Under the pieces are notes generated by a model. It had not been told where the DNA came from, did not search any database, and saw only the letters and a list, made by a program, of their open reading frames with translations. Positions 15,632 to 26,001 of a stretch of 64,000 bases of DNA are shown in pieces. Each line of letters begins with the position of its first letter. The first letter of the stretch is position 1. The translations under genes were made by a program, and so were the position numbers. Where the stretch lies: NCBI GenBank assembly GCA_020439945.1, contig JAGRPB010000006.1:1-64000 (forward strand), read 5' to 3'. Source of the DNA: Verrucomicrobiia bacterium (lineage in GTDB: Bacteria; Verrucomicrobiota; Verrucomicrobiia; Verrucomicrobiales; DEV007).

Positions 15632-16945
15632 CTCGCGCTCCTGACCCTGTTGACTGTCGCCCCGACAACCCGGGCGGAGGACGCTTTCGAACTGCCGCCG
15701 ATCAACTACTCGGCGACCACCCCGACCGACCGGATCGCCCGACTCGAGGAGGCCCTGAAAAGCGGCAAGGTTTCGCTCGATGCCGGACTCCCGGAGAAGA
15801 AATTTGTCGGCGAGTTGCTGAGGATCCTCGAGGTGCCCGCGGCTTCGCAGGTGCTGGTGTTTTCCAAATCGAGTCTCCAGAATCCGCACATCAATCCGAC
15901 TCAACCGCGGGCCCTCTATTTCAGTGACGATCTCTATTTCGGCTGGTCGCACGGCAGCGACAAATTCGAGATCATCTCCACCGATCCCAAGCTCGGCGCG
16001 GTTTTCTACCTGCTCGAACGCGATCCCGACGCCGGGAAAATCGAGGTCTTTCGCGAGTCGGCCGACTGCTTTTCCTGCCACGCGGCCGGTCGCACCGGCG
16101 GACGTCCCGGGATGGTGATTCGCTCTCTCTATGTGGAGAAAACCGGCCAGCCGATCTTCTCGGCCGGCAGTTTCAGCGTCGACGACGCCACCCCGATCGA
16201 AGACCGCTGGGGCGGTTGGTACGTGACCGGTTATCACGGCAAAGCCCGCCACCTCGGAAATGTCTTCTCGGAAGCTCTCGCCGATGGCCGAGCCAGTTTC
16301 GATCGCGAGCCGGGCGCGAATCTCGAATCGCTCGAATCTTTTTTCGACACCTCCAAATACCTCGTCCCCACCAGCGACATCGTCGCCCTGATGGTGATGG
16401 AGCACCAGGCCGCGATGCACAATCAACTGATCGAAGGCGACTACACGGTCCGCTCGGCGATGTATCGCAGCCGCCAACTGAATCGCGAACTCGGTCTTTC
16501 CGATCCCAACGGTCTTTCGGATTCGTGCCATCGCATCATCCATCACCAGGCCGAGCGCATTCTTTCCAAGCTACTGTTCGAGGACGAAGCCGCCATGCCC
16601 GAGGGCGGGATCGATTCGAAGGGCCCTTTCATGGCCGCCTTCTGCGAATCCGGATTCCCGAATCACGAAGGACGTTCGTTGCGCGACTTCCAGTTGCTCG
16701 ACCGGCTGTTCAAATACCGGTGCAGCTACATGATCTACTCCGAGGCTTTCCAGAACCTACCCGACGAGCTGCGCCACGAAGTGCTGACCCGGCTCGACGC
16801 GATCCTGCTCGGAAAAGACGAAGGCATCATCGGCAATCATCTCTCGGATTCGGAACGCGAACGCATTCGCGAGATCCTGGTCGATACCCTGCCCGGCTTC
16901 CCCGTGATCGATCCCGACCGACTGACGGCGGGCCTGGATGGCTGA
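15605..16945 (+). CDS. Secreted monohaem c-type cytochrome-like protein of unknown function
   Basis: The 446-residue product has a hydrophobic signal (LLALLTLLTV) and one CxxCH site, CFSCH near residue 158. I do not recognise the family as characterised. The middle region contains YFSDDLYFGWSHGSDKFEI, GGRPGMVIRSLYV and DRWGGWYVTGYHG; the C-terminal half has several His and Cys-containing helices (LMVMEHQAAMHNQ, CHRIIHHQAERIL) that could ligate a second metal. The best start is GTG at 15605, since no ATG precedes the signal peptide. It follows the Rrf2 gene on the same strand by 67 bp and leads the M19 and PQQ-propeller genes, so it probably works in the same periplasmic redox system. Confidence 0.72.
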   Translation: MPSTTQPCLLALLTLLTVAPTTRAEDAFELPPINYSATTPTDRIARLEEALKSGKVSLDAGLPEKKFVGELLRILEVPAASQVLVFSKSSLQNPHINPTQPRALYFSDDLYFGWSHGSDKFEIISTDPKLGAVFYLLERDPDAGKIEVFRESADCFSCHAAGRTGGRPGMVIRSLYVEKTGQPIFSAGSFSVDDATPIEDRWGGWYVTGYHGKARHLGNVFSEALADGRASFDREPGANLESLESFFDTSKYLVPTSDIVALMVMEHQAAMHNQLIEGDYTVRSAMYRSRQLNRELGLSDPNGLSDSCHRIIHHQAERILSKLLFEDEAAMPEGGIDSKGPFMAAFCESGFPNHEGRSLRDFQLLDRLFKYRCSYMIYSEAFQNLPDELRHEVLTRLDAILLGKDEGIIGNHLSDSERERIREILVDTLPGFPVIDPDRLTAGLDG

Positions 16946-17024
16946 TCGCGAGTGCGCCATGGCGCAAAGCGGGCCGACTTTGGTTTTGCCCGCCACTCTC
17001 CCATCGTGCTATCCCGGTCCGAAC

Positions 17025-18356
17025 ATGGAACGTCGGGACCTTCTCAAATCCGCCGCTGCCGCTGCCGCCCCGATCGCTTTGGCGGGAACCGCCGCCGCGG
17101 CAAAACCGGTCGACGCCCTGACCGACAAGCTCAACCCGGTCATCCAGGAGAAACGGGACGCCGCGCTGGCGGTGCTGCAACCCTCGCCAAAGGATCTCGA
17201 ACACGGGCTGGAACTCCACGCTGATTCGCTGGTCTTCGACGCCTACGGGTTTTCGCCGAGAGCGGCGGTCGATGGCGAGGCCCTGAAACAGGCTGCGATG
17301 GCGGGCGCGTCGGACATCGAACTGGAAGACCTGCGCGAGGAAATGAGCATGACCCGCTACGTCACCGACGCCGACGAACAGCGGGAATACCGGGAAGCCT
17401 GGCGCGCCTCGGGCGTCACCTGCATTTTCCAAAACGCCGGGCAGGAGGGACAGGATCCCATGCGGCTGATGAAGCGACTGGCCCGCTACACCTTCGCCAC
17501 CGACATGCTGGGCGATTTCGTCAGCAAGGCGGTCACGCCCAACGACATCCAGGCGACCAAAGCTGCCGGAAAGCATTGCCTCTACCTGACCGGGAACGGG
17601 GTTCCCCTCACCCAGCAGTGGGAATCGATTCCCGACGAACTACGCTATCTCCGCGTCTTCTACCAGCTCGGCATCCGCATGATGCACCTGACCTACCAGC
17701 GTCGAAACATGATCGGCGACGGCTGCGGCGAAAAAGCCAACGCCGGATTGAGCGATTTCGGTCGCGCGGTCATCGCGGAAATGAACCGCGTCGGCGTCAT
17801 TCCCGACTGCGCGCATTCCGGGTGGCAGACGAGCCTGGAGGCGGCCCAGATTTCGGAAAAACCGGTCGTGGCCAGTCACACCGTGGCGGCCTCGCTTTAC
17901 GAGCACATCCGCAGCAAGCCCGATGAGGTGATCAAGGCCATCGCCGACACCGGCGGACTGGTCGGCATTTGTTGCATCTCGCGCTTTCTCCGCGGCAAGG
18001 GTGACCTGAACGCCTTCCTCGATCACATCGACTACGTGGCGAAAAAGTTCGGCATCGATCACGTCGCGATCGGCACCGACATCGCCTACAGCTCCCGCAA
18101 CACCACCACGGAAAGCAAGAAGGCCGCCATCGCCGGGCTGCGCCGAAAGCGGGAACCGTTCCGATCTCTCTGGCCGAAGGATGATTTCATTCCCTCCGCC
18201 CAGGCCGCAGCCAGCCTGTCGTGGACCAACTGGCCGATGTTCACCGTCGGACTGGTGCAGCGAGGCTACTCCGACGACGAGATTCGCAAGATCCTTGGCG
18301 GAAACATCATGCGGGTCTGTCGCGATTCGATGGTGGACGCGGTCGCGAAAGTTTGA
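17025..18356 (+). CDS. Membrane dipeptidase-type hydrolase (peptidase family M19), Tat-exported
   Basis: A 443-residue amidohydrolase-fold enzyme. The N-terminus MERRDLLKSAAAAAAP is a twin-arginine-like signal with ERRDLLK. Renal-dipeptidase family marks follow: HADSLVFD for the first metal site, LTYQRRNMIGDGC, LSDFGRAVIAEMNRVGVIPDCAH, SHTVAASL and DHVAIGTDIAY. M19 enzymes cleave dipeptides or lactone-like bonds using two zinc ions. The first metal motif is HxD as expected. ATG at 17025 opens the signal. The protein lies between a haem protein and the PQQ propeller; its substrate is not evident from this. Confidence 0.85.
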   Translation: MERRDLLKSAAAAAAPIALAGTAAAAKPVDALTDKLNPVIQEKRDAALAVLQPSPKDLEHGLELHADSLVFDAYGFSPRAAVDGEALKQAAMAGASDIELEDLREEMSMTRYVTDADEQREYREAWRASGVTCIFQNAGQEGQDPMRLMKRLARYTFATDMLGDFVSKAVTPNDIQATKAAGKHCLYLTGNGVPLTQQWESIPDELRYLRVFYQLGIRMMHLTYQRRNMIGDGCGEKANAGLSDFGRAVIAEMNRVGVIPDCAHSGWQTSLEAAQISEKPVVASHTVAASLYEHIRSKPDEVIKAIADTGGLVGICCISRFLRGKGDLNAFLDHIDYVAKKFGIDHVAIGTDIAYSSRNTTTESKKAAIAGLRRKREPFRSLWPKDDFIPSAQAAASLSWTNWPMFTVGLVQRGYSDDEIRKILGGNIMRVCRDSMVDAVAKV

Positions 18357-18382
18357 GGCCGAAAACTGCAACTTCTCTGCCC

Positions 18383-21073
18383 ATGAATTCATTCACCCGT
18401 CGGCGCTCAGTTCTGACTCGTGGGAGTGCCTTCCTGGCCCCCATCGCGGCATGCCTTGCCTTCGCCAGTCTCGCTCTCGCCGAGGATTGGCCGCAGTATC
18501 AGTTCGATTCCCATCATTCCGGGAATGCCGCTGATCGAACGATCGACACCGCCACGCTCGGCCTCCAGGGAGCGGTGGCGCTTTCCGACGGCATCTACAC
18601 GGCGCCGGTGATCGCCGATGGTCGCATCCACGTGATTGATGGCTCCGGTGTCGCCTATGGCATCGATGCGGAAACGCTGAAGGTTCTCTGGAAAACGCCG
18701 ACTGACGGCGGTTCCGGCAACGTCAACAACGTCAGTTCGCCCGCGGTGGCCGGTCCCTACCTGCATTTCGGCACCACCGCCGGATTCTACTACGTGCTGA
18801 ATCGAGAGGACGGCGCCGTCGTGAAACAACTCGATCTCCGCGATCCCATTTTCTCAACGCCGGTGGTCAGCGGAGATCGCGTTTATTGCCTCACGCTCGG
18901 CGCCCAGGTGCTCGCGCTTTCGTTTTCCGGCGATGAAGCGTGGCGCTGGGATTTCGTCAAAGAAGTGATCGGCTTCGACGGAAACCGATGGAGCGGCGAG
19001 GAATGGTATGCCCACAAGAATGGTCGGGTCGACTGGCGCGACCATTTCTGTGCCTCGCGAAACCTCTCCATTCACAAAAAAACGCTCGTCGTGCCCGCCG
19101 GTGGCCGGGTCGTTTTTCTCCAGGATGAAGGCGACCAACCCCGCCTCCGCATCGTCGGCGAAATCCCCAAACTGCATGGCGGCGAGTATCCCGCCGCCTT
19201 CGGCCTGAGTCTCGGCGATGACGGCGCGGCTTACGTGCAATGGCACCGGCGAGACAACGCGGCTCGCACGGAGATTCTCCGGCTCAAAGACGACGACACG
19301 CTCGAGTTCGGCATGGTGCCCGGGACCGAGACCTACATCGACGCGCCCGGTCTGATGAGTTTCAGTTCGGTCAGCCTGAGGGGCGATGACATCTATCGCA
19401 CTCGACCGGAGCAGGGATTCGGCCTCTGCCATCACCGGCCCGATCAGGAAAATGCCACCCCACTCGATGCCTCCCCCGGTTTGGCAGCACCGGTCTTGAC
19501 CAAGGATCACGCCATTTTCGGCGGGCTCGATGGCGCGCTCCGCGTGGTTCCGATTTCAGGTGAAGGCGAAACGTGGAAATTCGAAACGCCTTTCGGCAGT
19601 CCCATCACCGCACCGGTGGCTGTGGCCGATGGCCGAATCGTTTTCGGGAGCGAGGATGGTTACCTTTACATTTTAAGCCCCGGAGGCAAAGCCGAACCGC
19701 CCCGAGCGCCGCTCGACATTCACAAAATCCGCACGCCGCTCTCCGGGAAATTCACGGACCCGAAATACGATTGGTACACCAACTACGGCAACATGGGTTC
19801 GACCAACTCGAATCGGCAGGGAATCGAACCGCCTCTTCGCATGCGCTGGATTCGCCGCAACGAGGGCACCGTGAAACACATTCCCGTCTGCGGCGGTGGC
19901 CGCATGTATGTCCACACCGCCGAAGGGCAGGTCATGGCGGTGGAACAGGAAACCGGTCGCCTGCTCTGGAGACGCTACCGACCCGGCGTGTTTCTTTCTT
20001 TCACGTCGCCGCTCTATCACGAGGAAAAACTGCTCGTGCCTCAGACCGGTCTCGAAGGCTCGGTGATGCAGTGTCTCGACGCCGCCACGGGAGCGACGCT
20101 TTGGGAAGCACCATTCACCGGCACCGCGAGTTGGAGTCGGCAATTTCCGCCCGTGTTGCACAACCATCTCGCTATCTACGCTTCCGGTTCCGGCAAGGTC
20201 GCGCCGGCCGGCAGCGAGAAAGCCTTCGCCTGGCGCGCGGTCGAGGAGCGTCCGGAAGGCGAGGAAGTAATGACGTTCATCTACAGCCACAACAATCCCT
20301 ACTACCCGAAGGACAGCAAACCGCGCCTCTGGGCCTGGGACATCAACACCGGCAAGCTGGTCTGGGAAAAGGATTTTTCCGAATACGGCTACGGCGGCAA
20401 CGACTGTGGCATCGCCCTGATGGATGGCGAACTCTACTACTCGACCTTCTTCGGCTATGAGGCGAAAAAGCGTCAACGGCGTGGCGAAGCCCCCGGCGTG
20501 AACGGGCTGACCGCCGCGATCAACCCCGAGAACGGCGAGGTTCGGTGGCTCACAACCGACTACTACGTCACCGCCGGCTGTACGGTCACGGCTCGCGACG
20601 GGCGTCTCTACCTCGGCGGCTTCAATCAGCCGAATGACGAAACCGAAGATCGCTTCATCCATTGCCTGAACGCGAAGGACGGCTCGTTGGTCTGGCGATC
20701 CGAACCCGTGAAATCGGCGATCAACGTAGTGTCCGCCGGCGAGGAATTCCTCTTCTCCAACGCCATCGGATCGCTCTGCAACGTGTTCGATCGCGAGACC
20801 GGGAAGATCGCCTACCAATTTGACCTAGACTACGCCTGCACCCGATTCACGCTGAGCGAACCGTTCCTGATGGGGGCCAACATGGACATGATCGATCTCC
20901 GCAACGGACACAAACTCGTCGCGACCGGGCCGGCGATCGATTCCCGGGAATGCCTCGGTTCCGCCGTTTCGAACGGCCGCATTTTCTACATCTCCCAGGC
21001 CAGCGGCCTGATCATGTCCGCCGTCTGCGGCGAGGACGCCAAACGTCTCGCACCCGCCTGGGAGACACGGTAG
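18383..21073 (+). CDS. Secreted PQQ-like beta-propeller protein
   Basis: The 896-residue product has a signal peptide ending near SLALAED and many PQQ-repeat blades: repeated phrases such as VYALDAxTGxxLW-type segments appear as IDAETLKVLWKT, VEQETGRLLWRR, LDAATGATLWEA, WDINTGKLVWEK and LNAKDGSLVWRS. Such proteins are periplasmic or outer-membrane propellers; a subset bind PQQ or serve as assembly scaffolds. Two propellers are likely, given the length and a linker around GGKAEPPRAPLD. There are no haem motifs. It starts 26 bp after the M19 gene and probably shares its transcript. Confidence 0.82.
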   Translation: MNSFTRRRSVLTRGSAFLAPIAACLAFASLALAEDWPQYQFDSHHSGNAADRTIDTATLGLQGAVALSDGIYTAPVIADGRIHVIDGSGVAYGIDAETLKVLWKTPTDGGSGNVNNVSSPAVAGPYLHFGTTAGFYYVLNREDGAVVKQLDLRDPIFSTPVVSGDRVYCLTLGAQVLALSFSGDEAWRWDFVKEVIGFDGNRWSGEEWYAHKNGRVDWRDHFCASRNLSIHKKTLVVPAGGRVVFLQDEGDQPRLRIVGEIPKLHGGEYPAAFGLSLGDDGAAYVQWHRRDNAARTEILRLKDDDTLEFGMVPGTETYIDAPGLMSFSSVSLRGDDIYRTRPEQGFGLCHHRPDQENATPLDASPGLAAPVLTKDHAIFGGLDGALRVVPISGEGETWKFETPFGSPITAPVAVADGRIVFGSEDGYLYILSPGGKAEPPRAPLDIHKIRTPLSGKFTDPKYDWYTNYGNMGSTNSNRQGIEPPLRMRWIRRNEGTVKHIPVCGGGRMYVHTAEGQVMAVEQETGRLLWRRYRPGVFLSFTSPLYHEEKLLVPQTGLEGSVMQCLDAATGATLWEAPFTGTASWSRQFPPVLHNHLAIYASGSGKVAPAGSEKAFAWRAVEERPEGEEVMTFIYSHNNPYYPKDSKPRLWAWDINTGKLVWEKDFSEYGYGGNDCGIALMDGELYYSTFFGYEAKKRQRRGEAPGVNGLTAAINPENGEVRWLTTDYYVTAGCTVTARDGRLYLGGFNQPNDETEDRFIHCLNAKDGSLVWRSEPVKSAINVVSAGEEFLFSNAIGSLCNVFDRETGKIAYQFDLDYACTRFTLSEPFLMGANMDMIDLRNGHKLVATGPAIDSRECLGSAVSNGRIFYISQASGLIMSAVCGEDAKRLAPAWETR

Positions 21074-21132
21074 CGGTCCGATTTCCGTAGCCGCAAATCC
21101 GCCACCCTACGGGAACGGTTTCGGCTTGAATT

Positions 21133-21151
21133 GTTGCATCAAAAATACAAC
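21133..21151. promoter_or_regulatory. NsrR-like operator upstream of the DUF3365 haem gene
   Basis: GTTGCATCAAAAATACAAC is a 19-bp palindrome (GTTG-AT mirrored by AT-CAAC) 8 bp before the ATG at 21160. Over 25 bp it matches the element at the Rrf2/cytochrome divergence at about 19 positions, including ATTGTTGCAT without a gap. Confidence 0.62.
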
Positions 21152-21159
21152 TTTTATTC

Positions 21160-21693
21160 ATGATTCGCTGGCCCCAGTTTGCTCTTCCCTTATTTCTCCT
21201 CTCAGGCATCACCCTGAATGCCGGGGAGAAAGAACCCGAAACCAAGAGTCGTGAACCTTTCGAATTTCCCACGTCCGCCGAGGAAGCTCGCGGTCGCGCC
21301 CGGATTCTCCATGAAACCATCCACGGCGCTCTCCAGGTCATGCATCGCGATTTCTTCGGCGACGACGAGGAACTGAATCTGCCTTCTCAATCGCTGGAGG
21401 ACGTGTTCAAGGAACTCACCCGGAGCTTCGGCGTTGAAATTCGCTGGCTCGGCATCAACGCCACCAAGGACATCGACCACAAGCCGCAGGATGATTTCGA
21501 AAAGCGAGCCGCCGAGGCTATCCTCCAAGGGGCGCCCGAATACTCCGCCGTCGAGCGCGGGAAGTATCGCCACGTCGGCATGATCAAGATCCAGAACGAA
21601 TGCCTCAAGTGCCACGTCCCGCATCGCACCACGCTGGAGGATCGCTATGCCGGGCTGGCGATCACGATTCCGCTTCAGAAACCGGAGTCCTGA
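21160..21693 (+). CDS. Secreted DUF3365 (Tll0287-like) monohaem sensor-domain protein
   Basis: A 177-residue exported protein. After the signal peptide (cleavage near LNAGEK) the DUF3365 domain is seen in FGVEIRWLGINATKD, EYSAVERGKYRHVGMIKIQNECLKCH, with haem attachment at CLKCH (near residue 147). This fold belongs to the PAS-like redox or gas sensors and is often fused to kinases; here it stands alone, so it may be an electron carrier or haem sensor. A strong copy of the presumed NsrR operator lies directly upstream, linking it to the regulator at 15064. It is followed by convergent genes. Confidence 0.8.
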   Translation: MIRWPQFALPLFLLSGITLNAGEKEPETKSREPFEFPTSAEEARGRARILHETIHGALQVMHRDFFGDDEELNLPSQSLEDVFKELTRSFGVEIRWLGINATKDIDHKPQDDFEKRAAEAILQGAPEYSAVERGKYRHVGMIKIQNECLKCHVPHRTTLEDRYAGLAITIPLQKPES

Positions 21694-21699
21694 GTTCGC

Positions 21700-21736
21700 G
21701 ACCTTACCCTCTCAGGTCCGCGACTCTACCCTCTTG
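21700..21736. repeat. Tandem half-copies of the dispersed repeat (22-bp spacing)
   Basis: GACCTTACCCTCTC at 21700 and GACTCTACCCTCTTG at 21722 are exactly 22 bp apart, like the pair at 15594-15631. They fill the short gap between two convergent genes and reach the end of the aldo-keto reductase gene. Confidence 0.5.
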
Positions 21737-22664
21737 AGTCGACCTCACTCAGGCGATTTAGCTCTGCCAGCAGCCCCTGAGACAGCGGTTCCCGCATGGC
21801 GGCCAACGCCTGGTCGATGTGCCCGGTCTTCCTCGCTCCGACCAGCATGGAGGTGACCCCCGGGCGGCTCAGCACCCAACCGAGCGCCAGCGCCACGGGG
21901 CTCCGTCCCTCTCGTTCCGCGATCGCAGCGAGGCCTTCTGAAATCCCCCAACCCCGCTCGGTGAAATAGATGGGCTGGTGTCCGGGGATGACGTCAAAAC
22001 GCGTTCCCGATGGTACCACTCCATCGCGACGGTATTTGCCGGTGAGGAAACCGGCAGCCAGGGGACTGTAGGTCAGCACACCGACTTTTTCCCGCTCGCA
22101 GAGTGGCAGCGTTTCGGTCTCGATCTCGCGCTGCACCAGATTGTAGGGAGGCTGGATCGAATTGATTTTCGCCAAGGCTGAATCGTTCGCCGACAACTCC
22201 CGAGCCCGGGCCAGTTGGACGGCGGTCCAGTTGCTGCATCCGGCTTGGCGAATCTTCCCTTCCCCGATCAGTTCTCCGAGCGCGGTCAGCGTTTCCTCCA
22301 CCGGCGTGGCATCGTCCCAGGCGTGGCACTGGAACAGGTCGATCGCGTCCACTCTCAAACGCCCCCGGCTTTCCTCGACGGATTGCCGGAGTGCATCGCG
22401 GGTCAGCGGCAGGTGGGCCTTGGTGGCGATGAAGAATTCGTCCTGACACCCGCGCTCCGCGAGCCACTCTCCGATGACGCGCTCGGAGGCACCGGCGTGA
22501 TAGGCGGCGGCGGTGTCGAGCAGGTTGATCCCCGACGCCCTGGCATGATCGAGAATACCGAACGACGTAAGCGCGTCAATCTCGCGACCGAAGGTCACGC
22601 ATCCGAGACCGATCGAACTGACTTCGAAACCGGTATCGCCCAGCGGTCGTCTTTCCACCTTCAT
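21726..22664 (-). CDS. Aldo/keto reductase
   Basis: A 312-residue NADPH-dependent oxidoreductase of the AKR superfamily. The catalytic tetrad is present: Asp50 and Tyr55 in LLDTAAAYHAG, Lys82 in IATKAH and His114 in FQCHAWD. The barrel ends with the cofactor loop SRPGVTSMLVGARKTGHIDQAL. These enzymes reduce aldehydes or keto-sugars. Its ATG overlaps the stop of the upstream ROK gene (ATGA), so translation is coupled; a role in a sugar pathway with the kinase is a reasonable inference. Confidence 0.9.
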   Translation of the reverse strand: MKVERRPLGDTGFEVSSIGLGCVTFGREIDALTSFGILDHARASGINLLDTAAAYHAGASERVIGEWLAERGCQDEFFIATKAHLPLTRDALRQSVEESRGRLRVDAIDLFQCHAWDDATPVEETLTALGELIGEGKIRQAGCSNWTAVQLARARELSANDSALAKINSIQPPYNLVQREIETETLPLCEREKVGVLTYSPLAAGFLTGKYRRDGVVPSGTRFDVIPGHQPIYFTERGWGISEGLAAIAEREGRSPVALALGWVLSRPGVTSMLVGARKTGHIDQALAAMREPLSQGLLAELNRLSEVDSRG

Positions 22665-24064
22665 CCGGCCTCCGGCAAACTGGCGGCGGCGATGGCCTGA
22701 CCGTGGCGCTTTTCCTTTTCCCCTGGCTGACGGAACTGGATTCGCTCGGCGAGGTCGGGAAACTCGACCGCGAGCACCGATTGTGCCTCCCGAAGCAGCA
22801 AATCGCCGCCCGCTCCCGAAGTGACCCGCCCCAGCGCGAGGATCTGGCGGATATCGTAGGTATCAGCGTAGTGAGCCACGGCGTAGCCGAAGTAGCGACC
22901 GATGGTTTCGAATATTTGTGCCGCTCCTGTCTCGCCCTTTTCCATCGCTTCCTGGACCGCGATGAGCCTTTCCGGCAGCGGCATTTCCTTCGGAAAATGG
23001 TAACCCGCCTTCGGTGCCAACCGACCCACGGCCTGTTGCGACAGATATTGCGCGCCGACACCGAGCCCGCCGGACCATTCGTCGGCGGGAGCGTTTTCCT
23101 GGTAATCGATCGGGGCAAAGGCCAGTTCATTCAGCCAGGTGGTGATGTGTCCTTCGGGGTTCACAAAACCCACTGCTTCGCTGGTCCCCATCGCCACGCC
23201 GAGCACGCCGGTGTCTCCGGTGGCCATCGAACCCGCCAACGCGGTGACATCGCCATCGTTGACGATCACGAAGGGCACGCCGTTCCACTCCGCCTGAAGG
23301 TCGAGAAACATCCGGCGAACTTTTTCCTCGAACACATCGTCGGGCACGCCACGAAACAGCGACGCCACCCGGACTTCGTTGTTCACGTAAACCCCGGCCG
23401 CGCTGCCTCCGATGGCATCGACGCGCGGCAGGTGCTCGGCGGCGCGATTCAGACTGTGGCGAATGCCGTTGAGATGGTAGGTCGGATCGCTCTGAAAATA
23501 GGGATCCCAGGGAACCTCTTCCGAAAAAACCACTTCGCCATCGATGACGGCGGCACACTTGCGATCGCTACCGCCGAGATCGAAGCCAATGCGACAACCA
23601 TCGAGGTGACCACCGAGCTCGACCGCCGCTTCGTTGGGCGTCGGCAACTCGTCGAATCGCACTCCCAGAATCTCGAGCGGACGCCGATAGGCCTTTTCAC
23701 CCATGAAATGAAAATCGAATTCTCGCGTCCCTCCGGGAGCGTAGAGAGCGGCGATTCGCGAGGCGAGTTCATGGTCTCCGCCCAGGTAGATCCGGTAACC
23801 ACCGCGTTGCCACAGGAGGAACTTCACCAATCTCTCGATGGTCCGGAAGTTCAGGGCTTCGGCATGGGGATCGGTGGTGGGCAGAATCTTGGTTTGATAG
23901 ACCGAAACCGTGCCGTCCGGCTGTTCCAGAGCGATCCCGAAAGGTTTTCCACCGTCGGCCGCGGACACCCGTTCGCGAAACGCGCGATTCCAGAGCGCCG
24001 CCGGGACGAAATCGGGTTCCAGTGGCGGCGGGCACTTGAGTGAGAAAGAAAGAGAAACGTTCAT
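22661..24064 (-). CDS. ROK-family sugar kinase-like protein with extra N-terminal region
   Basis: A 467-residue protein, longer than the usual 300-residue ROK kinase. The ASKHA ATPase core begins near residue 150: [21 protein letters not shown] (phosphate 1), [13 protein letters not shown] (Asn-Asp with the catalytic Asp) and [16 protein letters not shown] (adenosine/phosphate 2). The usual ROK zinc-binding HxCxCxxxGC cluster is not visible. The first 150 residues are not family-like and contain [15 protein letters not shown]. It likely phosphorylates a sugar but the substrate is unknown. ATG at 24064 is chosen over an upstream start. It is coupled to the aldo-keto reductase. Confidence 0.75.
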   Translation of the reverse strand: MNVSLSFSLKCPPPLEPDFVPAALWNRAFRERVSAADGGKPFGIALEQPDGTVSVYQTKILPTTDPHAEALNFRTIERLVKFLLWQRGGYRIYLGGDHELASRIAALYAPGGTREFDFHFMGEKAYRRPLEILGVRFDELPTPNEAAVELGGHLDGCRIGFDLGGSDRKCAAVIDGEVVFSEEVPWDPYFQSDPTYHLNGIRHSLNRAAEHLPRVDAIGGSAAGVYVNNEVRVASLFRGVPDDVFEEKVRRMFLDLQAEWNGVPFVIVNDGDVTALAGSMATGDTGVLGVAMGTSEAVGFVNPEGHITTWLNELAFAPIDYQENAPADEWSGGLGVGAQYLSQQAVGRLAPKAGYHFPKEMPLPERLIAVQEAMEKGETGAAQIFETIGRYFGYAVAHYADTYDIRQILALGRVTSGAGGDLLLREAQSVLAVEFPDLAERIQFRQPGEKEKRHGQAIAAASLPEAG

Positions 24065-24286
24065 GAGGGCAGGCCGATCATACCGAGCCCCGGAGACTGT
24101 GACAGGCACTTAATGCCGTCCCTTAAACGATCGAGCCATTCGCGAAAACATCGTTCGCGCTTTCTGAAATCGGGTGGACAGTGCCCGTCCCCCGCTCCCC
24201 TCCCTTCCGGCGCAGCTCTGCGTCCGGTGGCAGCGACACGCTGCCTCTCTCGCTTCGCCTCTCAGCACTCAATTCTTCTTTGTCTC

Positions 24287-25957
<1,671 letters not shown>

Positions 25958-26001
25958 TCCCGCCATTGCTTCGCGGGAATCGAATGTGCTAGCGTCCGGG
26001 C

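Noticed and set aside
22703-24043. Long plus-strand frame opposite the ROK kinase, and similar ones at 31513-32934, 39058-40581 and 60719-62146
   Set aside because: Each mirrors a real gene on the other strand and has low-complexity, His/Arg-rich translations.
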